A DNA stretch of 64,000 nt from Platerodrilus igneus (taxonomy: Eukaryota > Arthropoda > Insecta > Coleoptera > Lycidae): NCBI GenBank assembly GCA_036346225.1, contig JARFIW010001484.1:186001-250000 (forward strand), written 5' to 3'. This document shows positions 42,050 through 52,989 of this stretch, one piece after another. Positions within the stretch are counted from its first letter, which is position 1; each line of letters begins with the position of its first letter. The translations under genes and the position numbers were made by a program. Under the pieces are notes generated by a model. That model was given only the letters and a program-made list of their open reading frames with translations, was not told the origin of the DNA and did not search any database.

Positions 42050-43330
42050 GGAATTTTGACGAGTACTTCCGTACGTCAGAGTAGTGCATTTGCGCAGTGT
42101 GCTTATCCTAGAGGATGGAATACTAGACAGGGTGGGAGAAGTGTTTCGGTGACGCTAAAAATCGTGGCTTTTACCGGGTATCGTCGAGTTGAGTGCTCGT
42201 TTTCTTTTCTGGTAACGTATCGTTAGGTTTACCTATGTAGATATCCTATCTAATTATCTTTGTTTATCTACACTCATACCTTATTTTCCCGTCCAATCCC
42301 TACATAGGTAAGACATCTGCCGCCACCTAGGCGCACCGATCTTCACGCCTGAGGATGAAGACTCATGACTACCTTTGCTAGCCGGAGCTGATTCGTACGC
42401 ATTTGAGAGCGTCGACGTATCATCTCTAATTCCTCCGGAAGGAGCCCCGACTGGACTTGGTTAGAGGCCTACTCGAGCGCAATTTCGAGTGAAAGCAGGA
42501 TTTCTGATGTAAGTAATCCTTTACTTATTTTGTGTGCCTTATTCTTTGTGTTAAAAATTGAGTAAATTTACGTAGTATTGCGTAATATTGATGACATCAT
42601 TAGTAGTGGCGCCCAACGTGGGGCAAATTCTTACGTTCGCGCCGTGGTTACATATAAAAAAGTTCTATAAATGCAACCCCGGAAGCGAGGTGTAATAGAC
42701 ACTATCAACAGTTGGCAGCCCACTAATGCTTGTAGCTACAGATTTGGGCAGCGGTTCAACTACTTATATTTGATGTCATCAATATTACGCAATACTATCG
42801 TAAATTTACTCAATTTTAACACAAATGAATAGCAAAATCATTAGTAGGTTGGCAAGAATCCTTCACGAATCGCGGGCTCTAACAAGTCATCGCTCGGAGG
42901 AATTAGAGATGATACGTCGACGCTCAAATGCGTACGAATCAGCTCCGGCTAGCAAAAGTGTAGTCATGAGTCATTCATCCTCAGGCGTCAAGATCGGTGC
43001 GCCAGGTGGCTGGCAGATGTCTACTATGTAGGATTGACGGAAAATAAGTTCTGAGGGTAGATAAACAAAGATAATTAGATAGGATATCTTCATAGGTAAA
43101 CCTAACGATACGTTAGCCAGCAAAAGTACCACGGGGCATCACTTCCGGAGGATTACCGAGTATAAAGCCACGTTTTAGCGTACGAATCACCTCCGGCAGC
43201 ACGTGTCATAGTACTATACATCCTCTAGGCGATAAGATCAGGCGCTAGCGCAAGATGTCACTACTGTACGATTACGGAAGATACGCCTAGTTATTTAAAC
43301 AAAGATTCGATAGGATATTAAAATAACCGT
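42050..43330. mobile_element. Two LTRs head to head with a tRNA-Lys-type primer site
   Basis: About 42057-42599 is inverted at about 42771-43270, for example GTACGCATTTGAGAGCGTCG near 42397 against CGACGCTCAAATGCGTACG near 42919. The inner ends of both are ATTGATGACATCA. Between them the left copy is followed by TTAGTAG and then TGGCGCCCAACGTGGGGC. Blocks of ~150 bp inside the LTR are also repeated in tandem (42950-43100 and 43190-43330). It lies inside BEL-B between protease and RT. The ORF at 42825-43031 is antisense LTR. Confidence 0.7.
42607..42624 (+). promoter_or_regulatory. tRNA-Lys-type primer-binding site
   Basis: TGGCGCCCAACGTGGGGC is complementary to the 3' end of a lysine tRNA, known as a primer of several LTR retroelements. 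It follows the plus-oriented LTR by 7 bp. No gag or pol follows it before the inverted LTR begins 147 bp later. Confidence 0.75.
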
Positions 43331-43544
43331 ACGAATACTTCCAGAAACCAGAAACGCTCAACCTAAAACCAATACGTTTATGAGCAATGGTCACCGTAAA
43401 CAACGTATTTAAAAAGGTTTCGTGCGCGTATTAATGGCGCAGAGTTTATACAAAGCTGATACATGTTTCAGTGGAAGCGACGACCACGTTATTATTAGGG
43501 CAGTTATAGTGTCTTTAGTATAATTGCGCTAAACGTAGACTCTG

Positions 43545-44137
43545 TGCTAATGAGAAAAAATGTGCTAAAGATTCTCGCCTTAAGGAAAATTATGACACCT
43601 TTATGTCAGAATACTTATAAATGAATCATATGAAAAGGGTTACAGATTCTGTGGAATCAACCGATTCGGGTTATTATTTACCGCATCACGCAGTAATTAA
43701 AACTGAGAGCCTAACTACCAGGGTACGCGTAGTTTTCGAAGCGTCGTCGTAATCGTCTTCGGGGAAATCTCTTAACGATCTTTTAATGACAGGTCCTAGC
43801 ATTCAAAATGATTTATTCTCAATTTTATTGCGATTTCGTACGCATCGATGTTATCACGAGCGATATTGCTAAAATGTACCACCAGGTGCAAATTAATGAA
43901 AGCGGCAAAAGGTACCAAAGGATTTTGTGGAGATTTGATAAAAACAAACCCATCGATATTTTCGAATTGCAGACGGTTACTTACGGTACTTGTTCTGCGA
44001 CACTTTTAGCAACACTATGCTTGCCAGAAATTTCTAACGAAGTTCAACAGACTGAACCAAACATTGCGCAAATATTTACCATTGATTTCTACATGGACGA
44101 CTTACTCACCGGCGCGAGAATTGTCTTAGTGAATTAA
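43545..44137 (+). pseudogene. BEL-B reverse transcriptase
   Basis: Frames in order give SGYYLPHHAVIKTESLTTRV, RVVFEAS, SLNDLLMTGPSIQNDL and then SDIAKMYHQVQIN, TVTYGTCSATLLATLCLPE and FYMDDLLTGA. The second catalytic aspartate pair is present as YMDD at about 44092-44103. It is open from 43808 to 44137 but broken by stops upstream and downstream. Confidence 0.87.
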
Positions 44138-44427
44138 AGGAAATACAAAATCGGCCTTTTGAGTTATTTGCAAATTCTGGATTTGAGCTCAGGAAATAGG
44201 CATCGAACAATAGTACGATACTTTCAGATTTATTACATACTTCAGATAACAATTTTGTGTTGCACTTTGAACACGAAGAACACTTGATAACTTTAGGTGT
44301 TTTTTGGATACCCAATCCGATAAGCATCAATATTACACTTCATTGCAGCCTCCCGAAAAGCGTGTAACGAAAAGGGTAATATTATCTAATACCGCGAAAA
44401 TTTTCGATCCGTAGTTTTACTAGGACC

Positions 44428-45082
44428 ATGAGAGTTACTGCCAAACTTTTAATACAAACATTATGGCAATTGAATATATCTTGGGACGAATCAGTGCCGG
44501 TAGAAATCCATTTCCAATGGAAGGAATTTTTAAACGAATTGGACAAACTTTCTGAAATAAAAATAAATCGAAAGCTAATTTATCACCAGAATGCTACTTA
44601 CAAGATTCACGGGTTCTGTGATGCGAGTACTCTGGCTTATGGAACCTGTGTTTACTTAAAGGTCATTCCTATTAACGGAAAAATTACTTGTAATTTAATG
44701 TGTGCAAAATCGAGAGTAGCTCCATTAAAAACGATAACCTTGCCTAAGATAGAACTATGTGCGGCAGTTTACTTGCTCAATTAATTACACGGGTATTTGG
44801 GCCTTTGCGTATTACGGTTTCTAGTGTATATTACTATAGCGATTCGACCATTACAGTAGCTTGGTTAAAATCTGGTCCCACACGTTGGAAAACATTTGTG
44901 TCGCATCGAGTAGCTCTAATTCAAAAACTGCCGATATTTTACCCCGAGGGGTATTTCCGTCCAAACTTAAAAATTCACAACTGTGGTGGTATGGCCCGCA
45001 GTTTTTAGAGAGACTCTGTGTATCTCTGTCAGAACCTGTAATTCACGACAAATTACCAGAAGCAAGGGCTTTGGTACTTTAA
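44428..45082 (+). pseudogene. BEL-B RNase H / A17-type region
   Basis: WKEFLNELDKLSEIKINRKL, then IHGFCDASTLAYGTCVYLK, then KTITLPKIELCAA give the RNase H start with catalytic D in F-C-D-A-S. After a frame change, YYYSDSTITVAWLKSGPTRW supplies the next acidic residue. Another change gives QLWWYGPQFLE, the BEL-typical linker to integrase. Three frames are used. Confidence 0.85.
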
Positions 45083-45215
45083 GGGAACATGCGCCAGATA
45101 TGTATTGGTACGAAAATTACTCAAACGCCACACGTTTCATAAGAGTTACAGCGTTTATAAAACGCTTCACCTACAATTGTAAAACGAACTACAATAAATT
45201 GAAAGGTCCTTTATA

Positions 45216-45780
45216 GGTAAGAGAACTAGAAAATGCGGAGCTAACTTTAGCTAAGATCGTATAACAGCGATACTACAGCACCGAAATAGCGACGCTAAAA
45301 AACTCAAAGGAACTTACTGAAAATAGTAAATTGATATGCTTGAATCTTTTTTTGGATGAGAACGAAACCTTAAGAGTTGGAGGTCGATTAAGAAACGCCG
45401 CTCTTAAATTCGAAAGAAAATTTCCTATTCCTATATCTGGAAATTGTCAGTTGACAAATATATGCTAATCAAACGCGACCACTTATTAACCTTTTATGGC
45501 GGTGTTCAGGTAACTTAAGCAAAGCTGCGAAATAAATAGTAGGAAAGCTGAACGAAAAATTGTAAGACAGCGTATTCCCTGTTTTAAGACCAAACCAATT
45601 AAAACAGAGCCCATGATGGGTCAACTACCTGGTGTTCGTACTGAAGTAACACGTCCTTTTTCTAACTGTGGTATCGATTATTTCGGTCCGCTTTATATAA
45701 AAGAAGGTCCCAAACGCTCAAACAAGCTTGCCAAGGTTTACGGTATAATATTTATATGCATGTCTATGTGCATATTGAAT
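45216..45780 (+). pseudogene. BEL-B integrase N-terminal and core start
   Basis: DENETLRVGGRLRNAALKF and KFPIPI at 45356-45430 is the BEL block before the integrase zinc finger. MMGQLPGVRTEVTRPFSNCG followed by IDYFGPLYIKEG at 45612-45700 is the start of the integrase core with its first catalytic aspartate. Stops are frequent. Confidence 0.83.
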
Positions 45781-46083
45781 TAGTAGTAGTCTTACTACAG
45801 AAGCCTTTTTAACCACACTAAAACAATTTTTTGCATGAAGGGGTTGTGTTTAGAATATCTACAACGATAATACTACCAATTTTATGGGCGCTAATAAAGA
45901 AATGTGCGAAATATATTCATTTTTTTCTAACAGCGTTAATAATACAATTTTAGCAGACGGTTTAGCGAAATACGAAATTCATGACAGTTCATCCCTCTCC
46001 GTGCCTCGCATTTTGGCGGACTTTGAGAATCCGCTATAAAATCCGCTAAATTACATCTTAATAGAATTGATTCTAATGCTCAT

Positions 46084-46488
46084 TTGAGTTTTGAAGAAAT
46101 GTGCACCGTCTTGGCACAATTCGAATCAATGTTAAATTCCCGCCCTTTACTGCCTTTAACTACCGATCCTAACGACTATTCCTTTTTAACGCCTAGTCAC
46201 TTCTTGATTGGTGATCATATGGATGCCATGCTCGACTATAATCTGTTAGAAGTTCCCATCAATCGACTAACTAGATGGCAACGGGTTCAAAAATTATATC
46301 AGCAGTTTTGGTCTCCTTGCAAACGCGAATATTTGACAACTTTGCAACGTCGAAATAAATGGAAAGGTCCAAGGGGCCCGTCGCTACAAATTGCACAGCT
46401 TGTATTGATAACGGAAGATAACTTTCTACCAAATCATTGGCCTGTTGGTCGAATCATGGAAATTCATCCCGGAAAGAAAAAAACATAG
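46084..46488 (+). pseudogene. BEL-B integrase C-terminal part and DUF5641-like tail
   Basis: 134 open codons. SFEEMCTVLAQFESMLNSRP with LTPSHFLIGD holds the catalytic glutamate helix and downstream conserved loop. RLTRWQRVQKLYQQFWSPCK, REYLTTLQRRNKW, LVLITEDNFLPNHWPVGRI form the conserved C-terminal domain found at the end of BEL/Pao pol. This is the longest intact piece of BEL-B. Confidence 0.9.
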
Positions 46489-46653
46489 TGCGTGCATCGG
46501 CAGTGCAAACCATAAAGGACACGTTAAAAAAATCTGCTTAGCATTTACTCTAGTTCATATTGTTTATGGTTATCTTATATTACTTTTTACTTACTGTTTG
46601 CTTATTTTACAAATATTGTAATTTGAAATGTACTCATTTTAAGGCCGGGGGAA

Positions 46654-46943
46654 TGTTATGTCTTAGTTGGCCTAGCTTGTTGACCAGGTGCTCACGAGGA
46701 TTTTGGGGTTGTGCCGGTAGATACGGGTAGTTAGTAACCTCTTTGAAACCATACGAAGCGGTTGTGTTTACTATCGTGGCTCCCGCTTCATTTACATTTT
46801 ATATACTCGAAGTTATAATTACAATCCACAGTTACACTATGATTATGAATAAATGAGTTTTAAGTTCGGAGTTTATTACTTGTTATTCGTCATCACCAGC
46901 AGTCACAATTACAACCGAGTTTTGTAACGCGTGACACGAAACA
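46654..46943 (+). mobile_element. BEL-B 3' LTR
   Basis: TGTTATGTCTTAGTTGG ... CACGAAACA, ~290 bp, directly after the polypurine tract at 46641-46653. It is related to the solo LTRs at 26911 and 30464. The AATAAATGAG near 46848 may act as polyadenylation signal. Confidence 0.82.
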
Positions 46944-49230
46944 GGGTAAGTTGGCTAACTGCAGTGGTTGGAAGTGGGTTACTATAGCAAATGCAAAAAG
47001 AAAATAAAGAAACAATAAAAAACTTCTAAACTAATACTTAACAAGATTTTCAACTAACATTCTGCATTACATTATCACTTACTTTGAAAAGTCCTGTTTT
47101 CATCAATATCGAGGAGCGCCAAACAGTCGGTCGTTGCAAGCTGTGCTGTGTCCTTGTCTACGTGGAAGACTGTTATTCCACATTAAACTTCTTCTTTCTT
47201 CCCACTCTATATCATATGTTATAAATCAATGCCTGCCTTACTACAATGTATATTGTGCATTTTCATCAGTCTCAAAGCTGATGATCTTATCTATGTAAAT
47301 CCTATATTCTGTATTCTGCTTATTTAATGTCTTGTTAATACCGAATGTGTAGCATTACAGCAATGTCTATTTAGAATGATGTCATATTGCATGGAATTTA
47401 TTTAACAACTTCGTAAAGCTCAAATATATGGTGCATAATAATGAACTTCTCGACTCTGAAAGCTTTTTAAAAAGAGCATACAATGCTTCTACTATATAAT
47501 TTTATAAATTAAAATAAAATTGATTTATTTTCATTCATGTGGTTTTAACGTAATTTGGAATAAAAATACGGATATAATTACCAAAGTGTTATAGTAATGT
47601 TGAAAAGTCTGCCTAAAACATTTTTCCAAAACTCAGTTTCTTGTTTTAATAGTAGAATATCTTTTTTATCTATGGTATAATTTTTTCCACATATCATAAA
47701 TAAAACAAGTTAAATGGGATTGCACAACCCAATGCTCTTTACTTTTTTTGACAAACTCCGCCAATCATTAATTCCAGTCGTCCAGCTTGACCTTACTGAT
47801 GCAAACAGCCAGCATGTTTGAAAATAAGCACAAATTTTTAATGCAGAATAACACAACAGGCCATTTGAATTGACTGGCAAGTTTAAGCTATTGCTTTTAT
47901 TTTCACCTGCACTTACTAAGTTATAATAGTGAACAGAAGTGAATCTTAAGGAAATGCACCACTGGTCTACAAAATCCGTAATTAATAGTTTTTTTCTCTT
48001 AAATTGTCATGTGGTAAAGCATTAATTTTTAAGAAATGCGCAAAATCGGTAGAATATTCTTTCCTGAGATCCAAAGATGATTCACTAAGTTAAAAACCAC
48101 TACTCACATTTACTTCCGTATTTGTAGTTGTATCGAACTCCAAATTTCTATCGTACTTGTTTTTAAAGTTTACAATCTCTTCCACCGGCTTATTAACCTA
48201 TAAAAAATAAAACAGTGCAGGTAGAAAGAGAAGATGTAGTGTGCAGGTGGTGTCCATTGTTTATTTTACTTATTATATCTTATCTATGTATTTCAGCAGT
48301 TCTTAGTAATAATAACACCACGAAAACCGTTCGTTAACATGGTTCTTGAATTATCTGCAACTTTTTTCTTGGTCATTTCTTGCCCGCTAAATTTGGATAC
48401 GCTGAAGTTGAATAAATTGAACTTTTTATCATTTGGGCCTCTTTGCACTCCCCCCCCCCCCGCGCATTACAAGGGCTGGCGGGGTGCAGTTACTCTACTA
48501 CTTTTCACTGCCAAAGACTCACCCATTACACATTTATTTAGTAACATTGAAGAACGAAGTATTTAAGAGTTATCAGTTATTAATTATTGTAACCGCTAGT
48601 TACCATGAATAAATTAAAGTTTATCGTTATTCACAGCAATAACTGATAAAGATAAAAAACACAATCAGTTTTTAAAACTTGCATCGTTCAGGAGAACTAT
48701 ATACAAATACTTTCAATCCATTCTTTATATATTGACCGCATTACTTAAGTAGCGATTTTTTTAACTTTGTCACCAGTGCAGGTTGTATTCAATGAAAATT
48801 CTATCCGATTGCATCATTATTTATACCTGCCATTTAACAAAATAAAAAAATACAAAGTTTCTATTAGCATATACAGCGGTTTTAATGCAACGTTTAAAAG
48901 AAAGTATCAATAAGTTTTTGGCATTGCATCAAAATTCTTAAGCAATTGAAAGAGAATGACAGATTTTTTTTTGTATCGCTCTAAAAATCAGATTGCTTCT
49001 TTTGACGATGTAAATGCAAGTTATTAAAAAAAAAATCATATGAATAATTACCAGCGCAGTAATATAGTTGAGTGAATGAAAACCGTCATAGTTTTAAAAT
49101 GCACAATTAGATTACATTAATTAATTTAACAAATGGGTTTAAGTAGGAACACAGTTTTTCTATTGACTTGCAGCTTAAGATATATTTTGGCTTGATTTTG
49201 TAAAGAAACTGTTATGTAGTTTCCTGCCCT
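46944..49230. other. No recognisable gene
   Basis: About 2.3 kb of AT-rich sequence. A run of 11-12 C at 48450-48461 stands out. The frame at 48339-48566 crosses it and has no family resemblance. Confidence 0.55.
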
Positions 49231-49538
49231 ACATTTGATTTTCAAATGCTCCACCGAAGGTACTACATTGGCCAGGAAGCGTTTTTCTTTTACCTGGAGA
49301 ATTTTGAATTTTACCGAACTCTAGCTGTTCCAAACAAAGTAGAGATCTTTAACGTGCGTAAGAACACACACACACACACACACACACACGGCACCTCCAT
49401 TTTTACCTTTCATCTGAACGAGGGCGTTTTTTTGTGAAAAATGCTCACCTAACATTTTTCAAGCGGAACGTGTCGGGATTCGAACCCGGGTCGTTGGTCA
49501 TAGTATTCACACGCCTAGCAACACATCATGGAGCCACC
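49231..49538 (-). mobile_element. tRNA-derived SINE, inverted copy
   Basis: On the minus strand it starts GGTGGCTCCATGATGTGTTG, with B-box GGGTTCGAATCCCGAC and the family body. A (CA)n run at 49364-49389 has replaced or expanded the GTGTGTGAGTGTT stretch of the body. Confidence 0.85.
49364..49389. repeat. (CA)n microsatellite within the SINE
   Basis: About 12 CA units, located where other SINE copies have a short GTGTGTGAGTG motif. Confidence 0.92.
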
Positions 49539-49753
49539 TTGTAGTTTCCTGCCTAGTACTTTATCGCAGTTCACAGTTCGACTGTTTCATATTTCGGGGA
49601 TTTTGTTTTGTTTCGGTAGCTCGAACTTGTGCAGTCTGAGCACACTTCAAAAGCAAAAAATTATTAAGTGGTGAATAAGATCCTGAATATCAATCTCTTT
49701 TAGTCTTTTGTTAAGTATTTTGCAAGCATTGCTAGAATCAGGTGTCTTCCATC

Positions 49754-49992
49754 TGTGGGAGAAATTATCTCCCAAGCTAAAATAAAACACGTAACTATCA
49801 GGATGAAAATAGATTATCTTTATTTTCTGCATAACTATAAACACACTCCATAATCAGTCATTCATAAAAAAACAGTATATCCAATATAACATAACCTTCT
49901 TATCTAAAACAAGAGTGTCTCCACTACTCCTAATGTGGAAATTACAAGATAGAAAATCAATACAGTAGGAACTAAAACATAAAATGTCTACA
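49754..49992 (-). mobile_element. Gypsy-A 3' LTR
   Basis: 239 bp, TG...CA ends, ~96% identical to 52990-53230. The ORF at 49854-50039 partly covers it and is spurious. Confidence 0.88.
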
Positions 49993-50377
49993 ACTCGGCC
50001 ATTCTGACATTTTGACCGTCCTCGGTTAAAGCATAACATAAATTTAAACAGACCAATTTTTCCCTCACTTCAACATAAATCATAGCATAATACATAATCA
50101 TAAGTGAATAAGTAACATCATAAAGCCATAAACCATAACTTCATAAATAACATCATAAGTGCCATAAATTCATAACATAATATTACATAAGCAATAAGTG
50201 TCTTAACACGACATAATTATTTTTGATGTGAACGATCGTAACATAATACATAAAACCCAAAATTCATAAAAATTACATAATTCATAGTTCATAAGGTATC
50301 ATAAAATCACAAGTCATACATAATATTATCATCATAAACACGCAAAATTTTCATAAAGAGCATAAAACAAACACAAA
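49993..50377. other. Gypsy-A 3' non-coding region
   Basis: About 385 bp rich in CATAA-type words (CATAAATTCATAACATAA and similar), between the pol stop and the 3' LTR. It forms a degenerate short-period repeat, not a coding sequence. Confidence 0.6.
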
Positions 50378-50587
50378 TTATGAAGGAATCGTGTCAGTAA
50401 AATACGATTTCATTTGATCGGGACCAACAACAGTATTAAAAGGCATTTGTGTCCGTTGAAACCTATCAATGTCCTTCACCACATAACGATCATTACTCAA
50501 AATCTTATAAACGACATAAGGTACCTTAAACTTTGGAATGAGTTTCTTATTCACTTCGGGAGTGGTGTCCACATTCCTAATTAACAC
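50378..50587 (-). pseudogene. Gypsy-A integrase C-terminal domain
   Basis: Seventy codons including KLIPKFKVPYVVYKILSND, then RYVVKDIDRFQRTQMPF, the SH3/chromo-like tail typical of Gypsy integrases (K-x-x-P-x-x-x-x-P-Y-x-V). It overlaps the core ORF by a few bases in another frame. Confidence 0.82.
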
Positions 50588-51158
50588 ATACTGACCAATG
50601 TCGTATGCAGAAGAATCTTTGTCTTTTATTATAATAACTTTTATTATATGTTTGAGTCTTTTTTATATTTTCATCAGCTAATTCCCTAATCTTTACAAGG
50701 TCTCTCTCCTCTTGAGCGTATAATTCAAGAATAAATCTACTCCTATTAATAATCTTGCCTAATTGGTCAACACCAAACAACAATTTACTTACAGTTTCCT
50801 TTGTGGATCTGCAAATGGTATTGTTCATTGCAAATTCAACATTGCCTAAAACAATATCCCACTTATTAGGTGAAACTGATAGCTTAGCTAACATCGGCGT
50901 AAAAACCCGATTAAATCTCTCAGCCTGCCTATTGGAACGAGGAGTACCTACCGCTATCAACACATGGGTAATAAATTCCTGCTCCATAAAATCTTTGAAT
51001 GCATTCGACGTAAAACAAGACCCACGGTCAGAAATAATTCGTCTAGGTTTAGAATAACTTCTAAAATAATCTTTTAAATTCTTAATTACTTCATTCACAG
51101 ATGTACCTTTACAAGGGTACAGTCTAACAAACTTAGTGAAACCATCAATAATCAACAA
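50577..51158 (-). CDS. Gypsy-A integrase catalytic core
   Basis: 193 codons. IIDGFTKFVRLYPCKGTS follows the first aspartate region. IISDRGSCFTSNAFKDF carries the second catalytic D, and RSNRQAERFNRVFTPML the catalytic E. With HTDHYGPLE in the ORF upstream, the D,D-35-E triad is complete. A one-base frame change separates this ORF from the protease/zinc-finger ORF. Confidence 0.9.
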   Translation of the reverse strand: MLIIDGFTKFVRLYPCKGTSVNEVIKNLKDYFRSYSKPRRIISDRGSCFTSNAFKDFMEQEFITHVLIAVGTPRSNRQAERFNRVFTPMLAKLSVSPNKWDIVLGNVEFAMNNTICRSTKETVSKLLFGVDQLGKIINRSRFILELYAQEERDLVKIRELADENIKKTQTYNKSYYNKRQRFFCIRHWSVCVN

Positions 51159-51958
51159 TACAAATTTGTAGTCCCTGGAAGAGCATTTTCTAACGGACCA
51201 TAATGATCGGTGTGAATAGTTTGAAATGGTACCTCACCCTTCGGTAAACTATTCAAATAACCTTCCGTCTTACCACTCATTGGAGAAAACTCCAAACACT
51301 TTAGACAATTATGGATATATGCCTTAACTTTTGGTTTTAGCTCTGGAAACCAATATACTTTAGTAATATTATTAATGACCTTATCAATACCCACATGACC
51401 CAGATCGTCATGACATGTACAAATTACATTATTCTCTAAACAACTCGGAACATAAAATAGTAACTTATTCTTTACTTCAAGCTTATCACCTGACACAACA
51501 GTAATATCAGATGTCGAAATAAAATCTCTGCCAAGGATTGCAGGATATGACATGGTATCGTTAGACACAACATAAAATTTAATCATAACATTAATATTGC
51601 ATACCTCAATATCTCTAATAAACACACCAATGATATCTAATTTTGAACCGTTAATACCAGTGAAATTAATATTATCAACATTTTGTGCTAAACAATTTAT
51701 CGGAACATAGCAAGATTTTATCAAACTAATTGGACTACCTGAATCCAATAAACTAGTAATTACATACTTACAATTATCATCAGCATAGTTAATAGTTACC
51801 ATAAATGGATCTGGTAAAGATGTTTGTACAACATTTGTAGAAATATTTGCCTCAGGTTTCGGAAGTTGGTTTTTTGGACAATCCTTTTTTTGATGAGCCA
51901 TACTACCACACGTTTGGGTTCTGGACATCTGCTGATTGTGTGCCCTTCCTTGAAGCAA
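51152..51958 (-). CDS. Gypsy-A protease fused to integrase zinc finger
   Basis: 268 codons. After a knuckle-like CGSMAHQKKDC, residues ~65-75 read TSLLDSGSPISLI, the retropepsin active site in its D-S-G form. SYPAILGRDFIS is the conserved flap-distal part. Near residue 185 the frame passes directly into CHDDLGHVGIDKV, YWFPELKPKVKAY and CLKCLEF, the HHCC zinc finger of integrase, then HTDHYGPL of the core. The usual ~500 codons of RT and RNase H are missing at about 51400, with the frame preserved. Confidence 0.88.
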   Translation of the reverse strand: MLQGRAHNQQMSRTQTCGSMAHQKKDCPKNQLPKPEANISTNVVQTSLPDPFMVTINYADDNCKYVITSLLDSGSPISLIKSCYVPINCLAQNVDNINFTGINGSKLDIIGVFIRDIEVCNINVMIKFYVVSNDTMSYPAILGRDFISTSDITVVSGDKLEVKNKLLFYVPSCLENNVICTCHDDLGHVGIDKVINNITKVYWFPELKPKVKAYIHNCLKCLEFSPMSGKTEGYLNSLPKGEVPFQTIHTDHYGPLENALPGTTNLYC

Positions 51959-52425
51959 TTAAAGCACTTAAACCCTTTAACTTCCTGCTTCAAGTTAGTA
52001 ATCGGACGATTATAACCAAAGGTAGATTGATTGCGTGTACTCAAGGCATTACCCAGTCTACTAATTGCACCTCGAGGAGACGGCTTAGTTACATGCCTAG
52101 ACCTACGTTCATTATTTACCCGTTCGTAAAGCACCAAATCTCTGAAAAGGTCATCCACGTCTAGATGTGTTTTACTTAATATCATCGAAGCCAACTCGCG
52201 AGAAATTAACCCGATTGCTATTTGCTCCTTCGTTTCGTCGAAACTTAAACTTAACTGGGAACATAACCTAACTTTTTTGTGGAAATAAAAACTTAGATCC
52301 TCACGGGTACTCTGCATTCGTGCACTCATTGTTTTCCATAACGTGGTTAAATTCTTCTCGTGAATAAAAGTGTTACGAAATTCCCTCTTAAATTCTTCCC
52401 AGCTTAAGATCGAACTTTGTTTCAC
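51796..52425 (-). CDS. Gypsy-A gag (capsid and nucleocapsid)
   Basis: 209 codons: SWEEFKREFRNTFIHEKN and REDLSFYFHKKVRLCSQL are the retrotransposon gag capsid motif, and CFNCFKEGHTISRCP is a C2HC zinc knuckle. A frame change near 51930 leads on to the protease ORF. The upstream piece (52531-52866) is the N-terminal part. Confidence 0.87.
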   Translation of the reverse strand: MKQSSILSWEEFKREFRNTFIHEKNLTTLWKTMSARMQSTREDLSFYFHKKVRLCSQLSLSFDETKEQIAIGLISRELASMILSKTHLDVDDLFRDLVLYERVNNERRSRHVTKPSPRGAISRLGNALSTRNQSTFGYNRPITNLKQEVKGFKCFNCFKEGHTISRCPEPKRVVVWLIKKRIVQKTNFRNLRQIFLQMLYKHLYQIHLW

Positions 52426-52530
52426 TACATACCAATGATATGCAGCACCTACAAGATGTGTTCTGGCAGTTTCTAGGATAAACTCTTCCGGCCAGTTATG
52501 TAAAGTAGCAGCACTTTGTAAGCTTTCAAG

Positions 52531-52866
52531 TCAAAATTTACTTGTAGATAAATCTTCTCCATTGAATGTTGAGATGCTTTTCGAAACGTCAGGCATAATA
52601 TTGAAATTTCTAACCTGTGCACTATTAGCTTGATTAACGAAAACTTGTTGCATAAGTTTAGCATTTTGCTGCATAATCGTGTTCATTGTTTGAAGCATAA
52701 CATTAAAATTAAACGGTTCACCTACAACAGGTACCGGAGTGTGTAAATCCATCGCTGGTGCTTGTTCAACTCCAACACAGGGTTGTTGAGCTTGCTGGTA
52801 AAATCGTTCGAAATTATTTAAATCGTAGGCTTCGTTTGGTACAATTCCATTACTCTGCTGATTCAT
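52531..52866 (-). CDS. Gypsy-A gag N-terminal part
   Basis: ATG at 52866 (MNQQSNGIVPNEAYD), a Gln/Asn-rich stretch with MNTIMQQNAKLMQQVFVNQA, then ISTFNGEDLS, the usual start of the capsid domain. A frame change separates it from 52425. It lies ~120 bp inside the 5' LTR, as expected for gag. Confidence 0.75.
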   Translation of the reverse strand: MNQQSNGIVPNEAYDLNNFERFYQQAQQPCVGVEQAPAMDLHTPVPVVGEPFNFNVMLQTMNTIMQQNAKLMQQVFVNQANSAQVRNFNIMPDVSKSISTFNGEDLSTSKF

Positions 52867-52967
52867 AGTAATTGGTTAACATAAACTTAAAAATTTCTTA
52901 ACACGAGGCAAGTGACATAACCTCACAATTCGTAATAATGGTGCATAAAATAAATAGGCTTTTTGGA

Positions 52968-52989
52968 ATTCAGATCCCACTTCTGAATC
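52968..52989 (-). promoter_or_regulatory. Gypsy-A primer-binding site (tRNA-Leu-like)
   Basis: On the minus strand, right after the LTR end (CCCACA), comes GATTCAGAAGTGGGATCTGA. TCAGAAGTGGGAT is the complement of the 3' acceptor/T-arm of leucine tRNAs, although the terminal TGG is not intact. The assignment is from memory of tRNA-Leu sequence. Confidence 0.5.

Larger units (their letters stand above)
41027..46943 (+). mobile_element. Decayed BEL/Pao retrotransposon BEL-B
   Basis: From left to right: last ~28 bp of the 5' LTR, primer site, gag remnants, protease, RT, RNase H, integrase, polypurine tract (AAGGCCGGGGGAA) and 3' LTR. It is interrupted at about 42050-43330 by an unrelated LTR pair. 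Many stops and frame changes; clearly older than BEL-A. Confidence 0.87.

Noticed and set aside
42825..43031. Arg/Ser-rich 68-codon ORF
   Set aside because: It lies wholly within an inverted LTR copy and has no family resemblance.
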